Positions 33,935-42,069 of a stretch of DNA of 42,728 bases are shown here, piece by piece. The stretch spans positions 1-42,728 of the forward strand of contig NZ_NPEX01000020.1 of assembly GCF_003258865.1 (NCBI RefSeq), read 5' to 3'. Within the stretch, counting starts at the first letter, position 1, and each line of letters opens with the position of its first letter. A program made the position numbers and the translations under genes. Under the pieces are notes generated by a model. The model worked only from the letters and a program-made list of their open reading frames with translations. It was not told the DNA's origin and ran no database searches. The stretch comes from Rhodoplanes roseus (lineage in GTDB: Bacteria; Pseudomonadota; Alphaproteobacteria; Rhizobiales; Xanthobacteraceae).

Positions 33935-35164
33935 TCACGCCGCCGCGGTCGCACTCCGCAGCAAGCCGACGAAATCCGCCTGGACGGCGGTGGGCAGCCA
34001 ATCGGCATGTGTCGTGAGACCCACGGTCCGACGCTGGTGCGGCACGGCGAGATCCAGCACGGCGAGGCTGTCACCCCCGCCCTCGCCGATCACACAGCCC
34101 TGCGGCAGCAGGCTCAAGCGATCGCTCGCCGCCAGCGCCGCCACGGTGCCGCCGAGCGAATCCGCCTCGATCTGGACCCGGCGCGGCAAGTCCCAGCCGG
34201 TCACGATGCGATCGATCACGGCGCGCCGAGGCAGGCTGGCGGTGGGCACCACCCAGCCATACGGCCGCAGGTCGGCGGGTGCGAGGTCACGGCGCGCTGC
34301 GAGCGGGTGGCCCGACCGGCATGCGACCCGGTAGGGATCGTCGAACAGCGCTTCCTCGGTGAGATCCGCGAAGGGCGGCGGCGCACGCAGTGCACCGAAG
34401 ATCACGTCGAGGCTGCCGCTGCGCAGCGCGTCGGCGAGCGCCGCATAAGGCCCTTCCCGGATCGTCAGCCGCGCCCACGGATGCCGCTCCAGCAGCGTTT
34501 CGGCAGCCCGCGCGACCAGCCGGACAGGCGCCAGCGCCAGCACCCCGATCGTGACGACGGCCGCGGCGGTGCCACGCCCGAGACTCAGCTCCTCGCGGGC
34601 GGCCCGGATCTCCGCCCCGGCCAAAGCGAACCGGCGGGCGAGCTCGGCCCCGGTCGGTGACAGCCCGACTCCGTCGCGCGTCCGCCGATAGAGCGGCACG
34701 CCGACGCGCTGCTCGAGATCGCGCGCGGCGCGATGCAGCGTCGGCTCGGCCACGCCCAGCGCGGCGGCGGCGCGGCGGAAGGTCTCGGCCGTCCAGATCG
34801 CGGTGAGGCTGCGCAGATGCGCGTCGCCCAGCGCTCGGACGGTGCGGGCCACGGCCTCGCTGGCCGGATCGCGTCCGGTCGCTGCGCCGACCGCGCCGGC
34901 CAGCCGCGAGAAGAAGCGATCGATCCGGCGAGCCAGCACGCGCCCGTCCTCGGTCAGCCCGCTGCCGTCGCCGCGCCGCTCCATCAGGGTCGTCCCGAGC
35001 GCCTCCTCCAGGCCCTGGACGGCGCGGCTGACCGCCGGCTGCGTCAAGCGCAGCGTTCGGGCCGCGGCCGTCATGCCGCCCGCCATTGCGGCGTGGTGGA
35101 AGGCGCGCAGGCGCCCGAGCGTCACCGGATCCAAGCGCTCCTCCCGGACAGTGCGGCGCGGCAT
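33935..35164 (-). CDS. LysR-family regulator with two N-terminal HTH domains
   Basis: 409 residues, about 100 longer than usual. The first winged HTH is about 14-76 (LRAFHHAAMAGGMTAAARTLRLTQPAVSRAVQGLEEALGTTLMERR). A second, complete copy follows at about 115-178 (LTAIWTAETFRRAAAALGVAEPTLHRAARDLEQRVGVPLYRRT). The effector domain is about 190-405. Two DNA-binding domains per chain may allow one dimer to contact four half-sites. It is divergent from an amidohydrolase and a Bug receptor and likely controls them. The ATG has no ribosome site, with only a candidate operator just upstream. Confidence 0.88.
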   Translation of the reverse strand: MPRRTVREERLDPVTLGRLRAFHHAAMAGGMTAAARTLRLTQPAVSRAVQGLEEALGTTLMERRGDGSGLTEDGRVLARRIDRFFSRLAGAVGAATGRDPASEAVARTVRALGDAHLRSLTAIWTAETFRRAAAALGVAEPTLHRAARDLEQRVGVPLYRRTRDGVGLSPTGAELARRFALAGAEIRAAREELSLGRGTAAAVVTIGVLALAPVRLVARAAETLLERHPWARLTIREGPYAALADALRSGSLDVIFGALRAPPPFADLTEEALFDDPYRVACRSGHPLAARRDLAPADLRPYGWVVPTASLPRRAVIDRIVTGWDLPRRVQIEADSLGGTVAALAASDRLSLLPQGCVIGEGGGDSLAVLDLAVPHQRRTVGLTTHADWLPTAVQADFVGLLRSATAAA

Positions 35165-35166
35165 GA

Positions 35167-35185
35167 ATACTTAGCACAAAGTTAT
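35167..35185. promoter_or_regulatory. candidate LysR box by the double-HTH regulator
   Basis: ATAC-N10-GTTAT, imperfectly palindromic with a T-N11-A core, lies 2 bp upstream of the LysR start in the 93-bp divergent gap. It would suit autoregulation, but the symmetry is weak. Confidence 0.3.
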
Positions 35186-35257
35186 GCCCCGAAACACGGT
35201 TGGAATGCCTGCGACTGTGTCGAAAGATGCTGACATGGCGGCGATGAGGATCCGCCC

Positions 35258-36124
35258 ATGACAGACATCATCGATATCCACACGCATGTGATCTCGCCGG
35301 ATACGGCGCGCTACCCGCTGGCCCCTCTCGGAGGCAAGCAGTCGGACTGGTCGCATGCCCACCCGACCACGGCCGAGGAACTGGTGGCCGCCCTCAACGA
35401 GGGAGGCGTCGCGAAGGCGGCGGTCGTGCAGGCGTCGACGGCCTACGGGTTCGATAATTCCTATGCCGCATGGTCGGTCGCGGCCTTTCCGGACCGGTTC
35501 ACCGGCGTCTTCTCGATGGACATGTTCGCGCCCGACGCGCCCCGCGTGTTCGACCACTGGGTCGCCGCCGGCCTGACGGGGCTCCGCCTGTTCACCACCG
35601 GCACGACACAGCCGGGCCAGGCCGGCTGGCTCGCCGATCCGCGAACCTTCCCGATCTGGGAGCGGGCGGAGGCCGCCGCCCTGCCTGTCTGTATCCAGAT
35701 GCGTCCGGAGGGCATCGACCAGCTCCTGATCCTGCTGGACCGGTTCCGGCGCGTCCCCGTGATCCTCGACCACCTCGCCCGCGTGGATCTCTCCGACGGC
35801 GCGCCGTATCGCAACGCGGGCTGGCTGTTCGCCCTCGCCGACCGACCGAACGTGGTGCTCAAGCTGACCAGCCGGACCGTGCGCGAAGCTTCGACAGGGG
35901 CGTCCCGGCCGGAGGACTTCTTCCCGCGTCTGGTCGCGACCTTCGGGGCGGACCGGATCGCCTGGGGCTCCAACTTCCCGGCCGAGCCCGGGCCGATGAG
36001 CCGCATCCTCGCCGCCGCTCGTGACAGCCTATCCTGCCTGTCGGAGACCGACCGGGCCACGATCTTCGCCGGCACGGCTCGACGCCTCTACCCCGCGCTC
36101 GCCGGCGAGCCGGCCCACGCCTGA
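35258..36124 (+). CDS. amidohydrolase-2 family TIM-barrel hydrolase (lactonase-like)
   Basis: 288 residues. The HxH metal motif IDIHTHV is at H8/H10, a later His is in ILDHLARVD, and the C-terminal AWGSNFPAEPG supplies the Asp/Asn region. The pattern matches 2-pyrone-4,6-dicarboxylate lactonase and sugar-lactonase relatives. It probably hydrolyses a lactone or decarboxylates an aromatic or sugar-derived acid. GAGG lies 8 nt before the ATG. It precedes a Bug receptor gene by 58 bp and is divergent from the LysR regulator. Confidence 0.88.
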   Translation: MTDIIDIHTHVISPDTARYPLAPLGGKQSDWSHAHPTTAEELVAALNEGGVAKAAVVQASTAYGFDNSYAAWSVAAFPDRFTGVFSMDMFAPDAPRVFDHWVAAGLTGLRLFTTGTTQPGQAGWLADPRTFPIWERAEAAALPVCIQMRPEGIDQLLILLDRFRRVPVILDHLARVDLSDGAPYRNAGWLFALADRPNVVLKLTSRTVREASTGASRPEDFFPRLVATFGADRIAWGSNFPAEPGPMSRILAAARDSLSCLSETDRATIFAGTARRLYPALAGEPAHA

Positions 36125-36182
36125 CGTGTCCCTCCGGCGCCGCTGCGGCGACGGAGACAACGATAAGACCGGAGGAAAGACC

Positions 36183-37169
36183 ATGATCCGTCCCGATCGC
36201 CGTACCGTCGTCCTCGGCGGCCTCGCCGGCGCCGTCGTCGGCGCCATGCCGGCGGCGGCGCCCGCCCAGGCCGGCTACCCGAACCGCAGCGTGCGGATCA
36301 TCGTGCCCTATGGCGCCGGCGGCATCGCCGACGTCACCATGCGAATGGTGGCCCAGAAGCTGTCGGACAAGCTCGGCCAGCAGTTCATCATCGACAACCG
36401 GCCGGGCGCCGCCGGCGTGATCGGCATCAACGCCGTGGTCGCCTCGACGCCGGACGGCTACACGCTGGCGATGATCGGGGGCGGACTGACCGCGGCGAAA
36501 TCGCTGTTCAAGTCGCTGCCTTACGATCTGGAACGCGACCTCGTCCCGATCTCGACGACGGCCTCGTACGGGCTCGTCGTCGCGACCAAGGCGGGCTCCC
36601 CGCTCAAGAGCGTGCAGGACATCATCGCGACCGCCAAGGCGTCGCCGGGCAAGCTGAACTTCGGCAGCATCAATCCGGGCAGCAATCAGCACCTCGCCGG
36701 CGAGCTGTTTAAGTCGATGGCCGGGATCACGGTCACGTCGATCCCGTTCAAGACGACGCCACAGCTCGTCACCGCCATGATCCAGGGCGACGTCGACGTG
36801 CTGTTCGAGTATCAGGCTGCCCTGCAAGGTGCGCTCGCGGACCGCCAGATCACCGCGGTAGCGACCACGGCGACCGAGCGCGCCGCCGCCCTGCCCGAGG
36901 TGCCGACCGTCGCCGAGAGTGGCCTGCCCGACTACGAGGTGACGAGCTGGAACGGTCTGGCCGCCCCGGCCGCGACGCCGCCCGACATCGTCGCGACGCT
37001 GAACAGCGCCGTCATCGAGGTGCTCGCCCTGCCCGACATCCAGGGCTCCGCCACCAAGTTCGGCATGACGGCCCGGGGCTGCTCGGTGGAGGAGTTCCGG
37101 ACCCGCATCGCCCGCGAGGTCGTCAAATGGGCCAAGGTCGTGGCCGACGCGGGGATCGAGAAGAAGTAG
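36183..37169 (+). CDS. Bug/TctC-family solute receptor, Tat-type signal
   Basis: Periplasmic binding protein of 328 residues. The signal RPDRRTVVLGGLAGAVVGAMPAAAPAQ is twin-arginine-like. The mature start YPNRSVRIIVPYGAGGIADVTMRM with IDNRPGAAGVIG is diagnostic of the family. The start is supported by GGAGGAAAGACC before ATG. It is the third orphan Bug receptor in this window; like the others it follows a catabolic enzyme gene and no TctAB genes are near. Confidence 0.93.
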   Translation: MIRPDRRTVVLGGLAGAVVGAMPAAAPAQAGYPNRSVRIIVPYGAGGIADVTMRMVAQKLSDKLGQQFIIDNRPGAAGVIGINAVVASTPDGYTLAMIGGGLTAAKSLFKSLPYDLERDLVPISTTASYGLVVATKAGSPLKSVQDIIATAKASPGKLNFGSINPGSNQHLAGELFKSMAGITVTSIPFKTTPQLVTAMIQGDVDVLFEYQAALQGALADRQITAVATTATERAAALPEVPTVAESGLPDYEVTSWNGLAAPAATPPDIVATLNSAVIEVLALPDIQGSATKFGMTARGCSVEEFRTRIAREVVKWAKVVADAGIEKK

Positions 37170-37574
37170 CCCGCCGCGAGCCCTCCGGACGTCCCGCGGC
37201 CGAGACTCCTGCCGTCGTGCGACCCGGCGGGCTGCGCCCGCTCGTTGACGGCAGCGGCTCCGTCCCGGTTCCAGCCGATCTGCAGATCCCTCCCCGGCCG
37301 ATCTCTGGACGTGCTCCCACGTCGCCGGTCCAGATCGTCGCCTGGGTTCCGGTCGAGGGTCCGTGGAAATCCCGGCGGAGTCGATGTCCCATGCGCTCGT
37401 CGGCAAGGCGCCAACACCGTCGATCAGACCGGTGAGCTGCAGCGCACCTCCCGCACGAGCGCCACGGCTCGCCGACGAGGCAAGGGCTCGCGAATGGGCA
37501 CGACGGAGAGGAGGGAGCAAAAATCGACGCGTCGACCCGCAAATCAGCGAGGGTCCAATCGCGAGATCGGGAGG
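37170..37574. other. intergenic region before the integrated element; no gene seen
   Basis: About 400 bp between the Bug receptor and the tRNA-Asp fragment. It is GC-rich with short open frames but nothing recognisable. No strong terminator hairpin was seen after the receptor. It should be the chromosomal flank of the integrated element. Confidence 0.55.
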
Positions 37575-37599
37575 GCCATCAAGTCTTTGATTTGATGGC
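37575..37599. repeat. 8-bp inverted repeat across the tRNA 3' end
   Basis: GCCATCAA (37575-37582) and TTGATGGC (37592-37599) are perfect inverted repeats with a 9-nt spacer. The right arm includes the CCA end of the tRNA-Asp fragment. It may be the tRNA terminator or part of an integrase core site. Confidence 0.5.
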
Positions 37600-37647
37600 G
37601 GGAGCGACGGGACTCGAACCCGCGACCTCCGGCGTGACAGGCCGGCG
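37596..37647 (-). pseudogene. 3' fragment of tRNA-Asp(GTC): attachment site (attL)
   Basis: On the minus strand this reads the anticodon arm CCGGC-CTGTCAC-GCCGG (anticodon GTC), variable loop, T arm GCGGG-TTCGAGT-CCCGT, acceptor 3' strand CGCTCCC, discriminator G and encoded CCA. The D arm and 5' acceptor strand are absent: the sequence beyond 37647 (toward the element) does not pair with the acceptor. This is the usual trace of integration into a tRNA gene, leaving the chromosomal 3' half at this end. The intact copy should sit at the other end of the element, outside the window. Confidence 0.85.
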
Positions 37648-37670
37648 GTTCAGCAGGACTCTCAAGGCCC

Positions 37671-37744
37671 GATTCAACTTTTTGCCGGGCAACAGCGCCT
37701 GTAAGGCCAGCGATTCAACATCTTCAGGGGAGAAAGTTGAATCG
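37671..37744. repeat. GATTCAAC repeats: candidate integrase arm sites
   Basis: GATTCAAC occurs directly at 37671-37678 and 37712-37719 and inverted at 37736-37743. The last two extend to CGATTCAAC/GTTGAATCG. They lie 25-100 bp inside the attachment site, where tyrosine integrases bind arm-type sites; the role is inferred from place and repetition. Confidence 0.5.
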
Positions 37745-37784
37745 CATTTCGAGGTGGGAGACGCGCTGACGGCGGGGGGCTGAC

Positions 37785-38024
37785 ATGGCAGCCGTCACCG
37801 CAACCGGCGCCGTCACCACCTGGCTGATTTTCGCCTCGGCCGCCCACAACGGCCTGCACCAGGGCGTGCAGGGCATCCAGTACCAGGACCTCGAGGCCTG
37901 CCGCCGGGCCGCCGCGCACATCACCGTGGCGCAGCGGCAGGCCGACGCCTGGTTCACCCGCCTTCCCTACTGCACGGATCGCCGCCCCGACTGGTGGTGG
38001 CCGGCCGGAGGTGTCGGCCGATGA
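37785..38024 (+). CDS. small hypothetical protein, first gene of the element operon
   Basis: 79 residues with a hydrophobic N-terminal stretch (VTATGAVTTWLIFASAA) that may be a membrane anchor or signal. It is followed by a helical Ala/Gln-rich part and a Trp/Pro-rich end. No family is recognised. A run of G residues serves as ribosome site. Its TGA overlaps the ATG of the next gene, opening the chain of coupled genes. Confidence 0.6.
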   Translation: MAAVTATGAVTTWLIFASAAHNGLHQGVQGIQYQDLEACRRAAAHITVAQRQADAWFTRLPYCTDRRPDWWWPAGGVGR

Positions 38025-38461
38025 GCACGACCCTCAGGGTGAACCGCTGTCTCGCCGACGAAGCGATGGAGGCGATCGACCATGCTCTCGGGCGCCCGCT
38101 CGATCCTCTCGTCGAAACCCACCGGAACTACTTCGCGGCACCGCCGGTGCTCGCCGCGCAGTTTGCAGCAACCCCGCACTGGGATGTCGGGAGCCCGATG
38201 CCGGGTGGCATCGTTTCGTGCCGGGTCACGGAGGAGGGTCGACGCGCCCTCGCGGCCTACCTCCTGCAGGCCGGCGACCCCCACCGGGCGTTCGAGGTGC
38301 TCTACGACAGTCACACCACCACGGTGGTCGCCACAACACCCGGCCGCGCCAAGTACAGCTATTTCCTGGATCTCCGCGACTCGTTCAGCGAACTGACCTT
38401 CGCCGAGTTCTGCCGGAAGGTGTCGGTGCGCTCGATCCCGCTCGGGAGGAAGCCGGCATGA
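38021..38461 (+). CDS. hypothetical phage-type protein, 146 residues
   Basis: Begins MSTTLRVNRCLADEAMEAIDHAL. The HRNYFAA segment and the later CRVTEEGRRALAAYL recall small phage proteins with an RNhF...VTeaGr-al pattern (from memory). The second half (HTTTVVATTPGRAKYSYFLDLRDSFSELTFAEFC) is a different, possibly beta-rich unit. Not assigned a function. It is linked by ATGA overlaps on both sides. Confidence 0.65.
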   Translation: MSTTLRVNRCLADEAMEAIDHALGRPLDPLVETHRNYFAAPPVLAAQFAATPHWDVGSPMPGGIVSCRVTEEGRRALAAYLLQAGDPHRAFEVLYDSHTTTVVATTPGRAKYSYFLDLRDSFSELTFAEFCRKVSVRSIPLGRKPA

Positions 38462-39480
38462 GCACGATCTCGTGGCTGCGGGACGAGACCGGCCGGCCGG
38501 GCCGGACCTGGAATCCGATCCGGGCGCGTCACAGGGCGACCGGCAAGATCGGCTGGCACTGCGAGCCGGTGCACGAGGGCTGCAAGCACTGCTACGCGGC
38601 CGCACAGAACCGCGCCGGCGCGCGTGGCGGCACCGGGCTGCCCTACAAGCCGGGGCACCGTGACGACGTCGAGCTCTTCCTCGACGAAAAAACGCTGCGG
38701 GCCCCGCTCCACTGGCGCAAGCCGCTCCGGATCTTCGCCTGCTCGATGACGGACCTTTACGGGTCGTGGGTGCCGGACGAGTGGATCGACCGGATCAAGG
38801 CCGTTCAGGCCCTGACGCCGCAGCACACCTACATCGAGCTGACGAAGCGGCCGGAGCGGATGGGGCGTTACCTAAGCGCGTTGCGGTCCGATCCGGGCCG
38901 ACGTCCGTACGTCCGGCGGCCGGGGTGGAAGGCGCCGGATAGCAGAGACGGTGACGCCGTTTTGCTTTTGCAGGAAGGCCAGGACTGGCCCCTCCCCAAC
39001 GTCTGGGCCGGCCCATCCTGCTCCACCCAGGACGACGCGAACCGGATGATTCCGGAGGTCCTGCAGACGCCTCTCGCCAAGCGGTTGGTCTCCTTTGAGC
39101 CGCTGCTGAACTACATCGACCTCGCCGAGATCGATTGCGGCGGCGGCGTCCGATGGGACGTGCGTGGCGGCCGCGGCCGGTCCGGCGGCCTCGATCTGGC
39201 GATCGTCGGCGGCCTCAACGGCCCCGAGCCGACCGACATCGACATCGTCCGGGACCTGGTACGGCAGTGCCGGACATCGGCGATGCCGGTCTTCGTGAAG
39301 CAGCTCGGCCGCACCTGCCGCATGACGCGCGCCGAGGCCGTGTCCGCAATCGCCGCCGGCGCCAAATGGCGGCGCCACAAGAGCGTCGACGTCGTCGCTT
39401 TCAAGGACCGCAAAGGCGAGGACCCGGCCGAGTGGCCGTCGGATTTGCGGGTGCGGGAATGGCCGGAGGTGCGGCCGTGA
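38458..39480 (+). CDS. DUF5131 / phage Gp37-Gp68 family protein
   Basis: 340 residues. The N-terminal cysteine cluster C35-x6-C42-x2-C45-Y, in HCEPVHEGCKHCYAA, follows WNPI. The family-typical segments MTDLYGSWVPDEW, TKRPERM, RLVSFEPLL, VGGLNGPEP and VFVKQLG come later. The cluster looks suited to an iron-sulfur site, as in radical-SAM-like proteins, but no enzymatic activity is established. The family occurs in phages and mobile islands, sometimes beside three-Cys-motif partner genes. Here it is coupled to small genes and to the nuclease and helicase downstream. Confidence 0.9.
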   Translation: MSTISWLRDETGRPGRTWNPIRARHRATGKIGWHCEPVHEGCKHCYAAAQNRAGARGGTGLPYKPGHRDDVELFLDEKTLRAPLHWRKPLRIFACSMTDLYGSWVPDEWIDRIKAVQALTPQHTYIELTKRPERMGRYLSALRSDPGRRPYVRRPGWKAPDSRDGDAVLLLQEGQDWPLPNVWAGPSCSTQDDANRMIPEVLQTPLAKRLVSFEPLLNYIDLAEIDCGGGVRWDVRGGRGRSGGLDLAIVGGLNGPEPTDIDIVRDLVRQCRTSAMPVFVKQLGRTCRMTRAEAVSAIAAGAKWRRHKSVDVVAFKDRKGEDPAEWPSDLRVREWPEVRP

Positions 39481-39839
39481 GCGTTCCCGAGCATGTGCGA
39501 CGCCGGGCCGAGGTGCTCGCCGGCGAGCTGCGCGCGGGCGGGTGGCGGCGCGTCGCCTGCATCGACTTCGCGCGTGGCCGTTGGCAGCAGCACTTCGTGT
39601 CGGTGCGCGATCCGCGGGTGACGAAGGCCGTCACCGGGGACCGGAGCGACAAGGTCGCGACCCGATTCCACTTCGCCGACGACGGCGTGATCGAGGTCGA
39701 CGAGCTCACGCCGCCGCTGATCGACGACGTCGGGCGGGAGTTCCTGACGCTGGAGACGCTGACGGAGGCGATCGTTCAGCACGACGACGCGCGCGCCTGG
39801 TACCGCGCCGCACCGGCGGCCGAGGAGGCTCGGCCGTGA
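39477..39839 (+). CDS. hypothetical protein, 120 residues
   Basis: Starts at GTG 39477, inside the previous stop (GTGA). Mixed alpha/beta composition with HVRRRAEVLAGELRAGGWRRVACIDFARGRWQQHFVSV and an acidic C-terminal half (VDELTPPLIDDVGREFLTLETLTEAI). No family is recognised. Position in a coupled operon implies it is expressed together with DUF5131 and the nuclease. Confidence 0.6.
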   Translation: MSVPEHVRRRAEVLAGELRAGGWRRVACIDFARGRWQQHFVSVRDPRVTKAVTGDRSDKVATRFHFADDGVIEVDELTPPLIDDVGREFLTLETLTEAIVQHDDARAWYRAAPAAEEARP

Positions 39840-40273
39840 GCGTCACCGCCTACACCGTGACGGCTGCTGCGATCAACCCGGAGATCGTGTCCGAACGGCT
39901 CGGCTCCATCGCGTTCATGCTGCGCGGCGAGCGCTATCCGTTCGGCTCAGAGATCGGGCTGCAGAACGCGATCGAGGCGACGTTCCGCCGGTTCGGCCTG
40001 GTGTTCGAACGTGAAAAACGCCTCGGTCCGGGCGACATCGTCGACTTCTACGTGCCGGTGCTCGCCCCGCCCGGCGCGGCGCCGCCCCACGGAATCGCCG
40101 TGGAGGTGAAGCTCCACGGCGGCCGCCGCGACGTCTATCGCCAGTGCGAGCGCTACTGCCTTCACCCCGACGTGGTCGGCCTGGTGCTGGCCACGGTCCG
40201 CCCTGGCGCCCTGCCCCCGATCATCGCCGGCAAGCCGGCCCGGGTGGTCGATCTCGGGAGGGCCTGGCTGTGA
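39836..40273 (+). CDS. PD-(D/E)XK nuclease-like protein (VRR-NUC type)
   Basis: 145 residues. After a helical region (SEIGLQNAIEATFRRFGLVFEREKRL) come GDIVDFYV with D70 and GIAVEVKLHGG with E90 and K92. This gives the D...ExK active-site spacing of restriction-like nucleases. RDVYRQCERYC next matches the Arg/Gln-containing helix of the VRR-NUC group. The GTG start overlaps the previous stop. Such small nucleases often sit beside phage helicases, as here, and may process branched or replicating DNA. Confidence 0.75.
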   Translation: MSVTAYTVTAAAINPEIVSERLGSIAFMLRGERYPFGSEIGLQNAIEATFRRFGLVFEREKRLGPGDIVDFYVPVLAPPGAAPPHGIAVEVKLHGGRRDVYRQCERYCLHPDVVGLVLATVRPGALPPIIAGKPARVVDLGRAWL

Positions 40274-42069
40274 CCATACGCGTCGATCTGCTCACGGATC
40301 CCGCCGAGATCATGCAGCTCCCCTGCGCGACCAACGCCGCGCGGGCGGGCCCGGCTGCGCGGGCCACCGCAGGCGCCTATGGCCGGCTCTCCTTTTCCTG
40401 TGGCGGCCGCGGTGGTGCGCGGTGGGTGATGAGCAGCGTCGCCCCGCAGGTCGCGCTGCGGCTGAAGAGCGTGTTCCCGCGCCTCGACAAGGCGGAGACC
40501 GGACGGTTCACCTTCGAGGACTCGCCGATCGTCTGCGCTGATCTCGACTGGTTTCTGTCCCGCTACCGGATGGACATGACGGCCGAGGACCGCCGCCGGT
40601 TGACGCGCGAGCGCCGGCGCTTCGAGGCCAGCCGGGCCGAGTTCGAGCGCATCCTGCTGCCCGAGTGGCGCCCCGCCGTGCACACGGCGCTCCGGGCGGA
40701 CAAGCGCGCCTTCGCGTTTCAGGAGAAGGCGATCGAGATCGCCGTGCGGATGCGGCGCCTGCTCGTCCTTGACGAGGGCGGCATGGGTAAGACGATCACC
40801 GGCACCGGCATCATGGTGAAGGCCGGCCTGTTCCCGGCCGCCGTGGTCGTCCAGGCCCACCTCGCCACCCAGTGGGCCGAGCGCATCGCCGAGTTTTCGA
40901 CTCTGCGCGTCTACGTGATCGACGGCACCCGGCCCTACGACCTGCCCGAGGCGGACGTCTACGTGTTCCGCTACTCCAACATCGCCGGCTGGGTCGACAT
41001 CGCCGGACAGGGCGTGTTCCGGGTCGTGCTGTTCGACGAGATTCAGGAGCTGCGCCGGGGCGGCGACGCACAGAAGGGCAAGGCCGGAAAGGTCTTCGTC
41101 CGGAACGCCGCCATCCGGGTCGGCCTCACCGCGACGCCGATCTACAACTACGGCGACGAGATGTTCAACATCGTCGAGTACATCGAGCCGGGCGCGCTCG
41201 GCTCGGTGTGGGAGTTCCGGCGGGAGTGGTGCCACGCGGTCGGGCAGCACTGGGTGGTGAAGGAGCCCGACGCGCTCGGCATGCATCTGCGCGAGCAGAC
41301 CATCACGATCCGCCGCACCTACGACGACGCCGAGGTGAAGGCCGAGTTGGGCGACGCGCTGCCCAAGCCGAACCGCATCGTCGTCGACGTCCCCTACGAT
41401 GAGGAGGTCGAGCAGGACGAGTTGGCGCTGTGCCGCGCCTTGGCCATCCAGGTCACCACCGGCTCATTCACGGAGAGCGGCCAGGCGGCGCGCGACCTCG
41501 ATGCACGGCTGCGCCGCATCACCGGCATGGCGAAGGCGAGGCATGTCGCCGCCTATGTTCGGCTGCTGCTCGCCGGCGGCGACCCGGTGCTGCTCGCCGG
41601 CTGGCACCGTGACGTCTACGAGGTGTGGCTGCGCGAGCTCGCGGCGTTCTCGCCCGTCCTCTACACCGGGTCCGAAACCCCGGCCCAGAAGGACAAGAAC
41701 AAGGCCGCGTTCATCGCAGGCCGCTCGCGCGTGATGATGATCTCGCTGCGCTCCGGCTCCGGCCTCGACGGGCTGCAGAAGGTCTGCAACACGCTAGTGG
41801 TCGGCGAGCTCGACTGGTCGCCCCAGGTGATCGACCAGCTCGTCTGGCGGCTCCGCCGCCTCGGCCAGCAGCGCTGGCCCGTCGATGCCCACATCCTGCA
41901 TGCGAACGGCGGTGCCGATCCGGTGATGGCCGGCGTGCTCGGCCTCAAGGCCTTCCAGTCCCGCGGCATCACCGATCCGCTCGCCGGCCCCGAGATCGTC
42001 GTCCGCGACCAGAGCCGCCTCAAGCTGCTGGCGCAGCGTTTCCTGGAGACGACGGAGGGACGGACGTGA
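40270..42069 (+). CDS. SNF2/DEAD-type helicase-like ATPase
   Basis: 599 residues from GTG 40270. Motif I is LDEGGMGKTIT (D168-T177), a variant of DEGLGKT. Motif II is FDEIQEL (D256-E257) and motif III GLTATPIYNYGDEMFNI (about 285-300). The second RecA-like domain holds VMMISLRSGSGLDGLQK and WSPQVIDQLVWRLRRLGQQRWP with the motif VI arginines at about 527-530. This is the SNF2-like two-lobe translocase layout of phage replication helicases. The N-terminal 150 residues are divergent and may bind DNA. It overlaps the nuclease gene by GTGA. Its last 8 residues fall within the 30-bp repeat. Confidence 0.9.
   Translation: MTIRVDLLTDPAEIMQLPCATNAARAGPAARATAGAYGRLSFSCGGRGGARWVMSSVAPQVALRLKSVFPRLDKAETGRFTFEDSPIVCADLDWFLSRYRMDMTAEDRRRLTRERRRFEASRAEFERILLPEWRPAVHTALRADKRAFAFQEKAIEIAVRMRRLLVLDEGGMGKTITGTGIMVKAGLFPAAVVVQAHLATQWAERIAEFSTLRVYVIDGTRPYDLPEADVYVFRYSNIAGWVDIAGQGVFRVVLFDEIQELRRGGDAQKGKAGKVFVRNAAIRVGLTATPIYNYGDEMFNIVEYIEPGALGSVWEFRREWCHAVGQHWVVKEPDALGMHLREQTITIRRTYDDAEVKAELGDALPKPNRIVVDVPYDEEVEQDELALCRALAIQVTTGSFTESGQAARDLDARLRRITGMAKARHVAAYVRLLLAGGDPVLLAGWHRDVYEVWLRELAAFSPVLYTGSETPAQKDKNKAAFIAGRSRVMMISLRSGSGLDGLQKVCNTLVVGELDWSPQVIDQLVWRLRRLGQQRWPVDAHILHANGGADPVMAGVLGLKAFQSRGITDPLAGPEIVVRDQSRLKLLAQRFLETTEGRT

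Noticed and set aside
37170-37595. Integrase or further gene next to the left attachment site
   Set aside because: Short frames only, with no recombinase motifs; the integrase must be elsewhere.
37592-37783. 63-codon frame beginning in the tRNA fragment (MMAGATGLEPATSGVTGRR)
   Set aside because: This is the well-known false protein produced by translating the antisense of a tRNA 3' end.
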